Below are positions 26,318 through 35,098 of a DNA stretch of 64,000 nucleotides, piece after piece. The DNA is from Desulfobulbaceae bacterium (GTDB lineage: Bacteria > Desulfobacterota > Desulfobulbia > Desulfobulbales > Desulfocapsaceae). The notes below the pieces were generated by a model. It saw only the letters and a program-made list of their open reading frames with translations, was not told where the DNA came from and did no database searches. Location of the stretch: the NCBI GenBank assembly GCA_009773475.1, contig WSXV01000007.1, positions 122,630-186,629 on the forward strand, given 5' to 3'. How positions within the stretch are numbered: the first letter of the stretch is position 1; each line of letters starts with the position of its first letter. The translations under genes were made by a program, and so were the position numbers.

Positions 26318-26674
26318 ATGAGCTTAATACTTGACAGAATTAATCAGGAGCAGATGAGATTTGATCATCCGGAGTTTCGTAGTGGTGACACCGTTAAGGT
26401 TCACATCCGGATTGTTGAAGGCAACAAAGAACGCATACAGATATTCCAAGGCGTCGTAATTAAACGTAAAAATGGGGATATGAACGCCTCTTATACCGTG
26501 CGCAAGGTATCTCATGGGATTGGCGTTGAAAAGACCTTTGCTCTTCACTCCCCCAGAGTTGAACAGATTGAAGTGGTGAGTCATGGCCGTGTTCGCCGCT
26601 CACGTCTCTATTATCTCCGTGACCTTCGTGGCAAAGCAGCTCGTATTCGTGAGCGTTTGTATCAGGCGAGTTAG
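26318..26674 (+). CDS. rplS: 50S ribosomal protein L19
   Basis: 118 aa, standard length. [26 protein letters not shown] and the C-terminal [17 protein letters not shown] are diagnostic (quoted in part). Located at the intersubunit bridge. Last gene before the strong terminator. Confidence 0.97.
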   Translation: MSLILDRINQEQMRFDHPEFRSGDTVKVHIRIVEGNKERIQIFQGVVIKRKNGDMNASYTVRKVSHGIGVEKTFALHSPRVEQIEVVSHGRVRRSRLYYLRDLRGKAARIRERLYQAS

Positions 26675-26720
26675 TCGCTGATTCGTAAGAGTTTTTTCTG
26701 CATTTATTATGAAAACTCTC

Positions 26721-26763
26721 AAGGCTGACCAGAAAGCAAACGCTTTCAGGTCAGCCTTTTTCT
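26721..26763 (+). terminator. Rho-independent terminator after rplS
   Basis: AAGGCTGACC, then AGAAAG, pairs with CTTTC, AGGTCAGCCTT across a short loop, followed by TTTTTC. Stem of about 15 bp with one mismatch. Ends the ffh-rplS transcription unit. Confidence 0.92.
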
Positions 26764-26824
26764 ATCTGACTGCCCCTTACGTTGCTTTACTACAGCTTTC
26801 TTAAAGGCAAATCTGAACAATAAA

Positions 26825-27481
26825 ATGCAGGAGATGGATGCTATTGTTCCCTGTGTCGATTCTGAGCTGAATGACACCTTTTCCCATGAACGTCTACTCT
26901 ATGGCCAGGGTTGTTGTTGTGTTGCAGGCCTGGATGAAGTTGGCAGGGGTCCCCTGGCTGGTCCGGTAGTCGCTGCCTGTGTGGTGTTGCCGAGACAATG
27001 CGATTTTTCGCCATTCATTGATTCCAAAAAATTGTCCCATAAGCAGCGGTGCAACCTGGCTGATGTTCTTGTCCAAATAGGTGCCCTGTCTAGTGTTGGG
27101 ATTGTTTCTGTTGCAACGATTGATCGGATCAACATTCTCCAGGCTTCTCTTCTAGCCATGAAACGAGCCGTGGATGATCTCGCCTGCACCTCATCTCTCC
27201 CCGATTTTTTATTAATCGACGGAAAATTTCCCATTGCCATGGATATCCCGCAGCGAACCTTGATCCGCGGTGAGTCTAAAAGTGCCTCCATTGCCGCTGC
27301 CTCCATCGTTGCCAAGGTGACCCGAGACGCTCTGATGGCAGAGCTTGCGTCCTTGTTTCCAGGGTATAACTTTGGCCAGAATAAAGGCTATCCCACCCGA
27401 GAACATCGTGAAGCCATTCAACGGTATGGCCCGACTTCATGCCATCGTCAGACCTTCAGAGGGGTGAAAGAATTTGTCTGA
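26825..27481 (+). CDS. rnhB: Ribonuclease HII
   Basis: 218 aa. Removes RNA from RNA/DNA hybrids, including single ribonucleotides misincorporated in DNA. Catalytic D37-E38 in AGLDEVGRGPLAGPVV, a second Asp in FLLIDGKFP, and SIAAASIVAKVTRD. The stop overlaps the start of the yraN-like gene. Confidence 0.95.
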   Translation: MQEMDAIVPCVDSELNDTFSHERLLYGQGCCCVAGLDEVGRGPLAGPVVAACVVLPRQCDFSPFIDSKKLSHKQRCNLADVLVQIGALSSVGIVSVATIDRINILQASLLAMKRAVDDLACTSSLPDFLLIDGKFPIAMDIPQRTLIRGESKSASIAAASIVAKVTRDALMAELASLFPGYNFGQNKGYPTREHREAIQRYGPTSCHRQTFRGVKEFV

Positions 27482-27881
27482 TCGCCGAAGAAATATTCTT
27501 GGGCAACGCGGTGAAGGGCTGGCAGCAGAATATCTCCAAGAAATCGGATATTGTATCGTTGAGCGTAATTACCGGAATCATTACGGTGAGATTGATATTA
27601 TTGCCCAGGATTGGACTCATTCCGCTTTCGGTGATAAGAGCAAGACCATTGTTTTTGTTGAGGTTAAAACAAGAAAAAATAATCTGTTTAGTTTCCCATC
27701 GGAGGCCGTTACTCAACGAAAGCAGCTCCAAATCAGTAAGGTAGCCCTCGAGTATCTAGCCCACAATAACCTGACAGAGGTTGCCGCCCGATTTGATGTG
27801 GTGGCCATTTTGCTGCCGGACAGCGGCTCGTCTCAAATTGAGCTTATCAAGAATGCCTTCGATCTCAGTGGGATCTTCTGA
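27474..27881 (+). CDS. YraN family (UPF0102) protein
   Basis: 135 aa. Nuclease-like fold with GQRGEGLAAEYLQ, GEIDIIAQD and VFVEVKTRKN, the D/E-x-K pattern of the PD-(D/E)XK superfamily. Commonly paired with rnhB, as here (8-base overlap). Biochemical role unresolved. TTG start at 27474, inside rnhB. Confidence 0.9.
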   Translation: MSDRRRNILGQRGEGLAAEYLQEIGYCIVERNYRNHYGEIDIIAQDWTHSAFGDKSKTIVFVEVKTRKNNLFSFPSEAVTQRKQLQISKVALEYLAHNNLTEVAARFDVVAILLPDSGSSQIELIKNAFDLSGIF

Positions 27882-28074
27882 TCATTTATTTGACGGATGT
27901 TCATGCCGTGTAGGTTGTTTCCGGAAAGTGTTGCTCCTCAATTCCGACAGCTCGTTTCTTTTATCATGAGCTCAAAAAAGTTTTTTCCTAAGCGACCCTG
28001 TATGAAAAACCAAGCAGATTATCGTTAAAGAAATTCTCCCAGCTTCAGTCAATACTTTTGTTCTGTGATTTTTT

Positions 28075-29088
28075 ATGCGCCACATTGCCATTACGATGGG
28101 TTGCCCGGTTGGAATAGGTCCGGAGATAGTCCTGAGATTTTTCAGTGAGCAGTCTGCCCTTGATTATTCTCCAGTGGTGTTCGGGGATATGGGTGTTTTG
28201 CGACGTTGTGCCGATGAACTGCAGATTACATCGGAGCTCATCTCCTGGCAGCCTGGCCTCCCTGTTAGTGCAGGTCAAATCCCGGTCTATGAACTTTCCC
28301 GTTTACCCGTCGAAGAGCTGATCTGGGGGCAGCCGACAATCGCTACCGGACGGGCCATGGTTGCGTATATAGAAAAAGCCGTAAAGGCAATTCTTGAGGG
28401 CACCTTTTCGGCGATGGTCACCTGTCCGATCTCAAAGGCCAGTCTCAATCGCGCGGGTTTTCCCTACCCTGGTCACACCGAAATGCTGGCCGCACTGACC
28501 GGGAGTCATGAATATGTGATGATGATGGCAGGCAGCCGGTTGCGTGTTACCCTCGCCACTATCCATTGTTCCCTTGATTCAGTTTCTAGTTTGCTCAATA
28601 AAGCAGAGATTTGCGATCTCATCCGGATAACCAATGATGCACTGCAGCGTGATTTTGGTATCGAGGTTCCTCGCATTGCCGTTGCTGCCCTCAATCCCCA
28701 CGCAGGCGAGGACTGTCTTTTTGGCAATGAAGAAGAAGCGGTGATTCTGCCGGCCATTGAAGAAATGCAGCGTGAGGGGATTCAGGTGCGGGGACCATTT
28801 CCTCCTGATACCGTCTTTTTTAAGGCTGCCACAGGGATGTATGATGTGGTTATCTGTATGTACCATGATCAGGGACTTATCCCGTTTAAGCTGCTGCATT
28901 TCAAGGATGGGGTCAATGTAACCCTGGGTCTGCCCATCATTCGGACCTCCGTTGACCATGGAACGGCCTATGATATCGCGGGTTGTGGTGTGGCGGATCC
29001 GTCAAGTCTGGCTGCAGCTGTTGATCTGGCTGTCTTGATCGCTGGAAATCGGAAAGTCGTGGAAAGGTTTGGGGGTTTTCAGTTGTGA
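28075..29088 (+). CDS. pdxA: 4-hydroxythreonine-4-phosphate dehydrogenase PdxA
   Basis: 337 aa. NAD-dependent step of the DXP-dependent vitamin B6 pathway. Seen: ITMGCPVGIGPEI, FPYPGHTEMLAALTG (metal His), ALNPHAGEDC, MYHDQGLIPFKLLHF and TSVDHGTAYDIAG. All metal-binding His residues are present. The IS element begins 56 bases after its stop, so the insertion did not damage it. Confidence 0.96.
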   Translation: MRHIAITMGCPVGIGPEIVLRFFSEQSALDYSPVVFGDMGVLRRCADELQITSELISWQPGLPVSAGQIPVYELSRLPVEELIWGQPTIATGRAMVAYIEKAVKAILEGTFSAMVTCPISKASLNRAGFPYPGHTEMLAALTGSHEYVMMMAGSRLRVTLATIHCSLDSVSSLLNKAEICDLIRITNDALQRDFGIEVPRIAVAALNPHAGEDCLFGNEEEAVILPAIEEMQREGIQVRGPFPPDTVFFKAATGMYDVVICMYHDQGLIPFKLLHFKDGVNVTLGLPIIRTSVDHGTAYDIAGCGVADPSSLAAAVDLAVLIAGNRKVVERFGGFQL

Positions 29089-29133
29089 TCACCCGTCGTT
29101 CATCAGTTTTTTGTGAATTTCATACTTTTTATA

Positions 29134-29144
29134 GAGATTGCTTC
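29134..29144. repeat. 11-bp target site duplication, left copy
   Basis: GAGATTGCTTC, identical to 30470-30480 on the other side of the IS element. Direct duplication of this length fits IS4-family insertion. Confidence 0.92.
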
Positions 29145-30469
29145 ACTAGTGTCCCAACGTTTAATCAAATAATAACAGCTGCTTATATTTAGGCTCGACC
29201 TTGTTTATGTAATCTTCTTTTGTAAGTGCCTGTAATAATGGCATTCGTTCAAAGATAGTCACGCTCAGGATCTGTAAAATTGTGTAGAGGCTGGCTTCAA
29301 TTTTGAGCCGTTTTTTCATGATGGCTACAAGCAAATAGACTGAAACTTCGATCCAGATTTGAGCCTTAACTGCATTTTCCGACGTACCGTAAAAAGTTTT
29401 GATACGCAGGTTCTGTTTGATCCATTTGAAAAACAGCTCCACTTGCCAGCGTAGCCTGTACAGTTCGGCAATAGTTATGGCCGGTAGGGAAAAATTGTTG
29501 CTCAAAAACACGAATGTCCTGTTGGTTTTTTCATCGTAATATTTTATCCGGCGTAGTTTGTCGGGATAATCTTTCTTTTGATAGAAGCCAGTGAGCATGA
29601 TCGACTGGTCGCAGATCAGTCCCGTACTTCGGTCTATCTGGTGCGAATAAATTCTCCGGAATTTGAGGTTGGACTTGCCACGAATCACGAAGAAAGCACT
29701 GTGTTGTGAGATTGTGTGTAGCCGGGAAAAATCCAGATACCCTCGATCCATGACATAAAAAGCCCCGGCTTCCATTGGCAGGATATCGAGGGTGTTGACC
29801 TCGTGAAGCTTGCCATCGGAGATGTGAATAAAAAGTTGGAACATTTCCCCGCAAATCCAATAAGGTGTGGAGTTTGATGGCCCCTTTGCATTTGCGGAAG
29901 TTGGCCCACGGAAACATGGAGAGGCACAGGTCGATAGTCGTCGAGTCCAGTGCATAGACTGTGTTTTCCAGTTCCAGAGAAAAATCGTCGTTCACATAAA
30001 GTTTTCTGGCGGTTGGAATAAGGGATTGGGCAAGATCTGCGTAGATATGCTAATCGCGAACTTTGTTGGCATTGGCCAGAGTATTGCGAGAAACTGGTGC
30101 ACGAATACCCATGTGGTAGAGCTTGTTCTTCTGGGCATGAAGACAGGCCTCTATATCTCGCAGGCTTTCCCGATATGTAAGTTGAGCAAAGGCCATGCAC
30201 AAATACTGATCGAGACAGGTAAATTCTTTGACCTTGAAATTGCCGTGGTAACGATCGACGCATTGATGAAAGACATGAAGCGGAAGATGCTCCATTACTT
30301 GAGAGAAAATAAGTTTTCCAGTGTACATAGTTCAGGCCTCCTCGCATAATTTCGCGAAGATGACTGATTTTTGGAAAATTTTTCAAGTCGTTAAATGACA
30401 TTTTGTCGTGTTTTGTTATAATTTACGGCAAGTTAGATTATTCTCTGCTCCAAACGTTGGGACACTAGT
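29145..30469 (-). mobile_element. IS4-family insertion sequence, 1325 bp
   Basis: Terminal inverted repeats ACTAGTGTCCCAACGTTT (29145-29162 and, inverted, 30452-30469) are perfect over 18 bp and flanked by an 11-bp direct duplication GAGATTGCTTC. The interior carries one transposase gene on the minus strand, of the DUF4372-plus-DDE type. The ends are intact, so the element could still move if supplied with transposase. It landed between pdxA and tmk. Confidence 0.94.
29161..30328 (-). pseudogene. IS4-type transposase, broken by a stop codon and a frameshift
   Basis: Reading from 30328, the DUF4372 domain (TGKLIFSQVMEHLP, MAFAQLTYRESLRDIE, LYHMG) runs to an amber codon TAG at 30050-30052 where relatives have Trp. 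The same frame continues in full (YALDSTTIDLCLSMFPW, first catalytic Asp) to about 29834, where a run of five A (T on the coding strand) at 29830-29834 shifts the frame by one. Coding resumes in another frame with VMDRGYLDF (second Asp) and YRLRWQVELFFKWIK (catalytic Glu and downstream Lys) up to the stop next to the left terminal repeat. Two independent lesions point to real decay, though the homopolymer shift alone could be an assembly error. Confidence 0.88.
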
Positions 30470-30480
30470 GAGATTGCTTC
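30470..30480. repeat. 11-bp target site duplication, right copy
   Basis: GAGATTGCTTC, the second copy of the IS target duplication. The remaining 170 bp before tmk show nothing I can name; the tmk promoter should be here or supplied from the element. Confidence 0.92.
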
Positions 30481-30650
30481 TATTCTCAATCAATGAAATG
30501 CACTATGTTTATCGAAGGTAGATTTAAAAATTGTATACTAAGCCGGAATGAAATGATGATAAAAATCCAAGGTGTTTGGAAACGGCTTCTTTCAATCCGG
30601 CAGTCGGTTTTTCTCTTTAAAAACAAACATACGCGACTGTTTATTGGCAA

Positions 30651-31346
30651 ATGAAGAACGCGAAGAAAGGATTGCTGATTGTCTTTGAAGGAATTGACGG
30701 CACAGGGAAATCAACTCAACTGTCACTTCTGGCGGCAACTTTAAGGCAACATGGGATTGAGGTCATTGAAACCAGAGAGCCAACTATGGGGCAATTCGGT
30801 CGACAGATCAGGGCGCTCTATACCAACAGAAATGGGGTTTCGCCCGAACAGGAGCTGGAACTTTTTCTCGCTGACCGGCGTGAGCATGTACAGAATCTTT
30901 TGATACCGGCGCTTGAAGAGGGGAAGGTTGTTCTCTGTGATCGGTATTTTCTCTCCACCGCTGCCTATCAGGGGTGTCTTGGTGATGCTGGTAGAGCTTC
31001 CACAAGCCCTGGCTCCAGCGACACTCAGCCATCCCTGGCTTGCGGGTTCACACCCTCGGAGATTATTGGGAAGAATAGTTTCGCGCCGAATCCTGATCTG
31101 GCCCTGCTTTTCTGTCTCTCCCCGCAAGCGGGTATTCAACGGATCACTACCGGACGTGGCGACATCCTCAATGACTTTGAACATGAGGCTGTTTTGGAGA
31201 GAGTTGCGGCGATTTTTGATAGTCTCCAACTTCCCTATATTCATCGAGTCGATGCCTCCGGCTCCATTGAATCTGTCAGCCAATCGGTGATGCGGGCCGT
31301 GCGTCCCCTTCTCTTCCCTCTTGATCAAAACGGGGAGGTCTCATGA
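30651..31346 (+). CDS. tmk: Thymidylate kinase with an inserted segment
   Basis: 231 aa. Phosphorylates dTMP to dTDP. P-loop FEGIDGTGKST (12-22), TREPT, and CDRYFLSTAAYQG (97-108) are intact. Between residue 111 and about 133 there is a Ser/Gly/Pro/Thr-rich stretch (DAGRASTSPGSSDTQPS and a few more) with no counterpart in typical Tmk, where the acceptor-site motif is followed quickly by the FAPxPDL segment, found here at 144-150. The reading frame continues, so the gene is probably functional. Stop overlaps the next gene by ATGA. Confidence 0.92.
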   Translation: MKNAKKGLLIVFEGIDGTGKSTQLSLLAATLRQHGIEVIETREPTMGQFGRQIRALYTNRNGVSPEQELELFLADRREHVQNLLIPALEEGKVVLCDRYFLSTAAYQGCLGDAGRASTSPGSSDTQPSLACGFTPSEIIGKNSFAPNPDLALLFCLSPQAGIQRITTGRGDILNDFEHEAVLERVAAIFDSLQLPYIHRVDASGSIESVSQSVMRAVRPLLFPLDQNGEVS

Positions 31347-33088
31347 GCGATAGAAAATCTCATATCTGTTCCTTTCCTTTCTTTTTCGTGATTATCCTCA
31401 GTCTACAAATATTTTTGACTAGCTGTGCTGACAAAACTATGTCTCCTGCTCCTGCTACCTCACCCGTAGCACCAACGACACCAGTAACCGATGAAAAAAG
31501 AGATTTGTCCTGCTCTTATTTTTATTTTCTCTGGGGGACACATGCCGAGAGCAATAAAAAATACAGCGAAGCGCAAGAGGCCTATGAAAAGGCACTTATC
31601 TGTGATCCCGATGCTGATTATGTTCTCAAAAAACTTCCCATCCTGCTTCTTAAAATGGGGAAACAGCATGCGGCAGCGCAATGGCTTAGAGATGCCGTAG
31701 AGAAAAATCCCAATGATATCGATAGTCAATTACTGCTTGCTCGCCTGGATGTTAATTTTGGAGACTTGGATGGAGCAATCAAAATTTATGAAAAAATTCT
31801 TGATCTGGCCCCTGATAATACCACTGTGAGGCTTCGTTTGGGATATCTTTACAGCCAGCAGGGCCGCTATAAGGAAGGGGAAGAGACCATTAAGGTGCTT
31901 TTACTCAAGGACCCTGATTCCTATTTTGCGCTGCTCTATCTTGCCAGGCTTGCTGTCCAGTCTGCTGATTATGAGAGCGCTGCTGCCTTTTATGAAAAGA
32001 TCCTGGCCCATCATTGGTCGCCCGAGTTGGTCTTAGAAGTGGCTGAATTTTATGGGAAGAGTGAGCAGTATAGGCGGGTTGAGGAGCTTTATGCCTCCAT
32101 CCTGAAAAAAGAACCTGAGAATGAGCAGGCAGCCCTGGGGCGTGTTCATGCCCTTTTGCTCAGCGACCAGGGAAAAGAGGCCTTAGAAGAGCTCTCCAGA
32201 ATTCGACAGTTCAGCAAGAATTCTACCAATATTGATCTCATTACCAGTAGGGTTCTGATTCGGATGCGAAAGTTTGACAGGGCCAACACCCTGCTCGAAA
32301 AAGTTCTGGCCCGGGAAGAGTCCTCTGCTGCCAGATATATGCTGGCGGTCATTCGCTATGAGGCGAACAAAAAAGAAGCAGCCCTGGCCCATTTGAGAAA
32401 AATCTCCCATGGTGATGTGGAGTTTGAAGACAGCGTTACCCTGCGAACCAGGATATTGAGTGAACTGAACAAGACGCCGGAAGCCATGGCCTTTCTGCAA
32501 AAAATAATTGATAAGTCGGATCGTCGCCAACCTCAGTATTACAGTCTCCTGGCAGGGCTGTATGTGAACAGCAAACAGCCTGTTGCGGCCCATGAAATCC
32601 TGACGAAGGGCATTGAGCTGTATCCCGATAATGTGTCCCTGCTCTTTGCCTATGGACTTCTGCTGGAGCAGGAGAAAAGGCAGGACGAGGCCATCGCCAG
32701 TATGGAAAAGGTGGTCGCCTTGCAGCCGGATCATGTCGAGGCTTTAAATTATCTTGGATATACCTGGGCCGATACCAACGTGCATCTTGAAAAAGCCCTG
32801 GAATATATCCGCAAGGCCCTCAGCTTAAAACCAGACAATGGCTTCATCCTTGACAGTCTGGGCTGGGTCTATTTCCGGATGGGAGATCTGGAGAAGGCCA
32901 GGGTTGAAATGGAGCGCGCCATCGCCCTTGAGCCTGGTGATCCTAATATTTACGAACATCTGGGAGATATTTATCAGGCCTCCGGGCAAAAGGAGAAGGC
33001 TCGGAATGCCTGGCGCAAGGCCAAGGAGTTGTTTAAGGAAGCAGAGAAAAAAGAAAAGATGCAGCAGAAGATTGATGAAAATAAATAG
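31343..33088 (+). CDS. TPR-repeat lipoprotein
   Basis: 581 aa. Signal peptide with lipobox LTSC (Cys28), then a Pro/Thr-rich linker and at least ten TPR-like helix pairs (for example YLYSQQGRYKEGEETIKVLL, LGWVYFRMGDLEKARVEMER near the C-terminus), ending in a charged Lys/Glu tail. Such proteins scaffold envelope complexes. ATG at 31343 has GGGGAGG upstream. It is translationally coupled to tmk upstream and overlaps the next lipoprotein gene. Confidence 0.88.
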   Translation: MSDRKSHICSFPFFFVIILSLQIFLTSCADKTMSPAPATSPVAPTTPVTDEKRDLSCSYFYFLWGTHAESNKKYSEAQEAYEKALICDPDADYVLKKLPILLLKMGKQHAAAQWLRDAVEKNPNDIDSQLLLARLDVNFGDLDGAIKIYEKILDLAPDNTTVRLRLGYLYSQQGRYKEGEETIKVLLLKDPDSYFALLYLARLAVQSADYESAAAFYEKILAHHWSPELVLEVAEFYGKSEQYRRVEELYASILKKEPENEQAALGRVHALLLSDQGKEALEELSRIRQFSKNSTNIDLITSRVLIRMRKFDRANTLLEKVLAREESSAARYMLAVIRYEANKKEAALAHLRKISHGDVEFEDSVTLRTRILSELNKTPEAMAFLQKIIDKSDRRQPQYYSLLAGLYVNSKQPVAAHEILTKGIELYPDNVSLLFAYGLLLEQEKRQDEAIASMEKVVALQPDHVEALNYLGYTWADTNVHLEKALEYIRKALSLKPDNGFILDSLGWVYFRMGDLEKARVEMERAIALEPGDPNIYEHLGDIYQASGQKEKARNAWRKAKELFKEAEKKEKMQQKIDENK

Positions 33089-33965
33089 CGGGGTGCGAAT
33101 AGCTTGGAGAATATGGGGGGGGCAGAAGGGACTCGGGCCCTTGCCTTTGCTGCTTCCCCTGTTGATGCTGCTCTTGGCTGGGTGTGCTGGAAGGCCTTGG
33201 ACTGCGCCGGTGACGGATCAGGAAGGCTTGCATATTCGCAAAATCTTTGAAGAAATGCAGCAGCGCGATGCAGCTTGCTTCAGTTGTATGGATGCAAAGG
33301 TGAGCTTGTTTTGGGATGGTCCGGGAGAAGATCGATCCGTCAGTGGTTTTCTGCAGTTGATGCTGCCCTCATCGGTTAAATTTGTGGTCACCAATCCTTT
33401 GGGGCAACCCCTGTATGCCATGGTCAGCAATGGCAGTAATTTCCAGTCCATCAACACCGCTTTACGTCAGCACACCAGTGGCGAAATCAGCGCCTTGATG
33501 CAACAGTACAGCATTCCTGCACCGCTACTCTCCGACCACTGGGGATACTGGCTGATGGGACGACTCCATGAGCAGGGGGCAAGCATTGACGCCATCCATC
33601 AGGATGAATCCGGTCGAGGTGTCTGGATCACCATGCGCTACCCCAATGAGAAGACCTTGGCTCAAAGTCATCTCCTGGTTCAATTGGAGACGAAGAAACT
33701 GCTCAGTCGCATCCTTGTCGACCAGCAGGGAGGAACCATCGCCACCCTTTCGTACGACCATGGGACAGCACCAGGTGATTGCCTGCCAGTCAGCACGCTC
33801 ACCATGACCGGTCTGCCCTATGGCTCAAAGCTGAGTGTCGAATTCACCGAGGTTTTGATGGATAAAGTCTTTTCGGTTTCCTGGTTTCGTTTAAAAGTCC
33901 CCCCCGACTATGAGGTTCATGTACTGGCGGGAGACAGGGACAGCGAAAATGGGAAAAAGGATTAA
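33075..33965 (+). CDS. Outer-membrane lipoprotein, LolB/DUF4292-like
   Basis: 296 aa. A long hydrophobic signal (LPLLLPLLMLLLAGC) with lipobox Cys37, then a beta-rich domain: VSLFWDGPGEDRSVSGFLQL, SSVKFVVTNPLGQPLY, GYWLMGR, SHLLVQLETKKLLSRI, VSWFRLKVPPDYEVH. The half-barrel pattern suggests a LolB-like or DUF4292 lipid-binding lipoprotein (tentative). The start ATG at 33075 overlaps the TPR gene stop by 14 bases; the longer upstream reading frame lies inside that gene and is rejected. Partner role with the TPR lipoprotein is inferred from coupling. Confidence 0.78.
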   Translation: MKINSGVRIAWRIWGGQKGLGPLPLLLPLLMLLLAGCAGRPWTAPVTDQEGLHIRKIFEEMQQRDAACFSCMDAKVSLFWDGPGEDRSVSGFLQLMLPSSVKFVVTNPLGQPLYAMVSNGSNFQSINTALRQHTSGEISALMQQYSIPAPLLSDHWGYWLMGRLHEQGASIDAIHQDESGRGVWITMRYPNEKTLAQSHLLVQLETKKLLSRILVDQQGGTIATLSYDHGTAPGDCLPVSTLTMTGLPYGSKLSVEFTEVLMDKVFSVSWFRLKVPPDYEVHVLAGDRDSENGKKD

Positions 33966-34113
33966 CGACGTTTTCTGTTGGAATAGTCTCATCTCTCACT
34001 CCAGTAGTATCGCTGCAGGTGAGCCTGTCCCCTGGATTCTCCTCGATTTTTTGTCCACTGTTATCCTGTCTCCCTTGATCGGTTTTCCTTGAGGAACGAG
34101 TGGCAGGAACTCC

Positions 34114-34836
34114 TCACTGGTTGTTGAGGATCGACTCCACTGTTCTTTCGCCAATTTTCCTGGTGAAGATTGCCTCAAGTAAGGGCGCAATCTTCACCAT
34201 TTCCTCTTCCAGCAGTAAAAAACCAGGTAAAGGTTTTGCCTTGACGATGTTGGCGCGGGCCTGATCTGCAAAGTTTGGTGGGAGCAGGGGCGCGTATTGT
34301 CTGTTTTCCGGCAGATCAGAGAGGGCCGCGAGGACATCCAGCATGTTGCCCCAATACTCTCGCTGTCCCAGATGTTCAATGATCTGCGTGACCGCCGTGC
34401 ATGCCGAAAGGTAGTATTCGGGCAACAGAGCGGAGGATCCCGAAAAACAGCGTTGCTCGGAGGCAAAACAGCGACAGGCAAAGGGACGGGCCTCATAGAT
34501 CATGCAGCCATTATTCTCCAGAAAAGGGCAGGGCTTTGGGTTGCCGTACTGTTCAGGCTGAACGTCTTCGCCTTGCAGGCAGGCAGCGGCAAAGTCATTG
34601 GTGGTCATCACTGGCCGTCTTGTCTCTTCCTTTCCGAGGAGACGTTCGGCAAACCATGATTCTCGCTTGCTTCCGTGAATCAGGCGATGAATGACTTCCC
34701 CCTCAACGGCCGTCGCTGTGACGTTCTGGGTACAACAAGCTGAGCAGTGTTTTTCACAAGCGAAGGGAAGGTCGGCCGACCAATCACCAAAAATCTCATA
34801 AATACTTTGTAGGATGTCTTCTTTTAACGGCGGCAT
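34114..34836 (-). CDS. YkgJ-family Cys-cluster protein
   Basis: 240 aa. CEKHCSACC near the N-terminus and CPFLENNGCMIYEARPFACRCF in the middle are the metal-chelating pattern of the YkgJ (zinc- or iron-binding) family; a further CxxxxxxC group follows. Function unknown for the family. Start at 34834-34836 with GGAGAGC upstream. The reading frame stays open upstream to 35010 but that part lies in a MITE-like element, so I reject the longer start. Confidence 0.82.
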   Translation of the reverse strand: MPPLKEDILQSIYEIFGDWSADLPFACEKHCSACCTQNVTATAVEGEVIHRLIHGSKRESWFAERLLGKEETRRPVMTTNDFAAACLQGEDVQPEQYGNPKPCPFLENNGCMIYEARPFACRCFASEQRCFSGSSALLPEYYLSACTAVTQIIEHLGQREYWGNMLDVLAALSDLPENRQYAPLLPPNFADQARANIVKAKPLPGFLLLEEEMVKIAPLLEAIFTRKIGERTVESILNNQ

Positions 34837-34911
34837 ATTATTCAGCTCTCCAATCCGGAAATGAGTTGTGATGTATGGATTTGGGACGGGAAGATTTTTC
34901 TCCCGCACTAA

Positions 34912-35084
34912 TTCTACTTTGTCACATTGTTTCACCGTCGTATCCGGCAGCCCTTTAACCCCCCTTAATCCCCCCCCTAAATCAGGGGGGAGACATTGTT
35001 CCCCGACCACCCCTTCCCCTCCTTATCAAGGAGGGGAAGGGGTGGTTGAGTGGTTGCCATTTAAGGTGATGTGACAAAGTAGAA
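34912..35084. mobile_element. MITE-like element, 173 bp, 16-bp terminal inverted repeats
   Basis: TTCTACTTTGTCACAT at 34912-34927 is repeated exactly inverted at 35069-35084. The bases next to each end read CTAA (34908-34911 and 35085-35088), consistent with a 4-bp target duplication. The interior holds a GC-rich hairpin with C-run and G-run (34971-34990) and a perfect 19-bp palindrome (see next entry). No coding capacity. It sits between the YkgJ-type gene and the AMIN gene, in a 262-bp gap. Confidence 0.78.
35006..35046. repeat. Perfect 19-bp palindrome with 3-base loop
   Basis: ACCACCCCTTCCCCTCCTT (35006-35024) and its reverse complement (35028-35046) around the loop ATC. Nested inside the MITE-like element. 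Would form a very stable hairpin in either transcript and could end transcription of the AMIN gene. Confidence 0.9.
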
Positions 35085-35098
35085 CTAACCTGTATTTT

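Noticed and set aside
29867..30349. 160-codon plus-strand ORF in the IS
   Set aside because: Antisense shadow of the transposase.
32838..33074. N-terminal extension of the second lipoprotein
   Set aside because: Runs inside the TPR lipoprotein gene in another frame and removes the signal peptide from the N-terminus.
34837..35010. N-terminal extension of the YkgJ-type protein
   Set aside because: Encoded by the MITE-like element and its flank; a good ribosome site exists at the shorter start.
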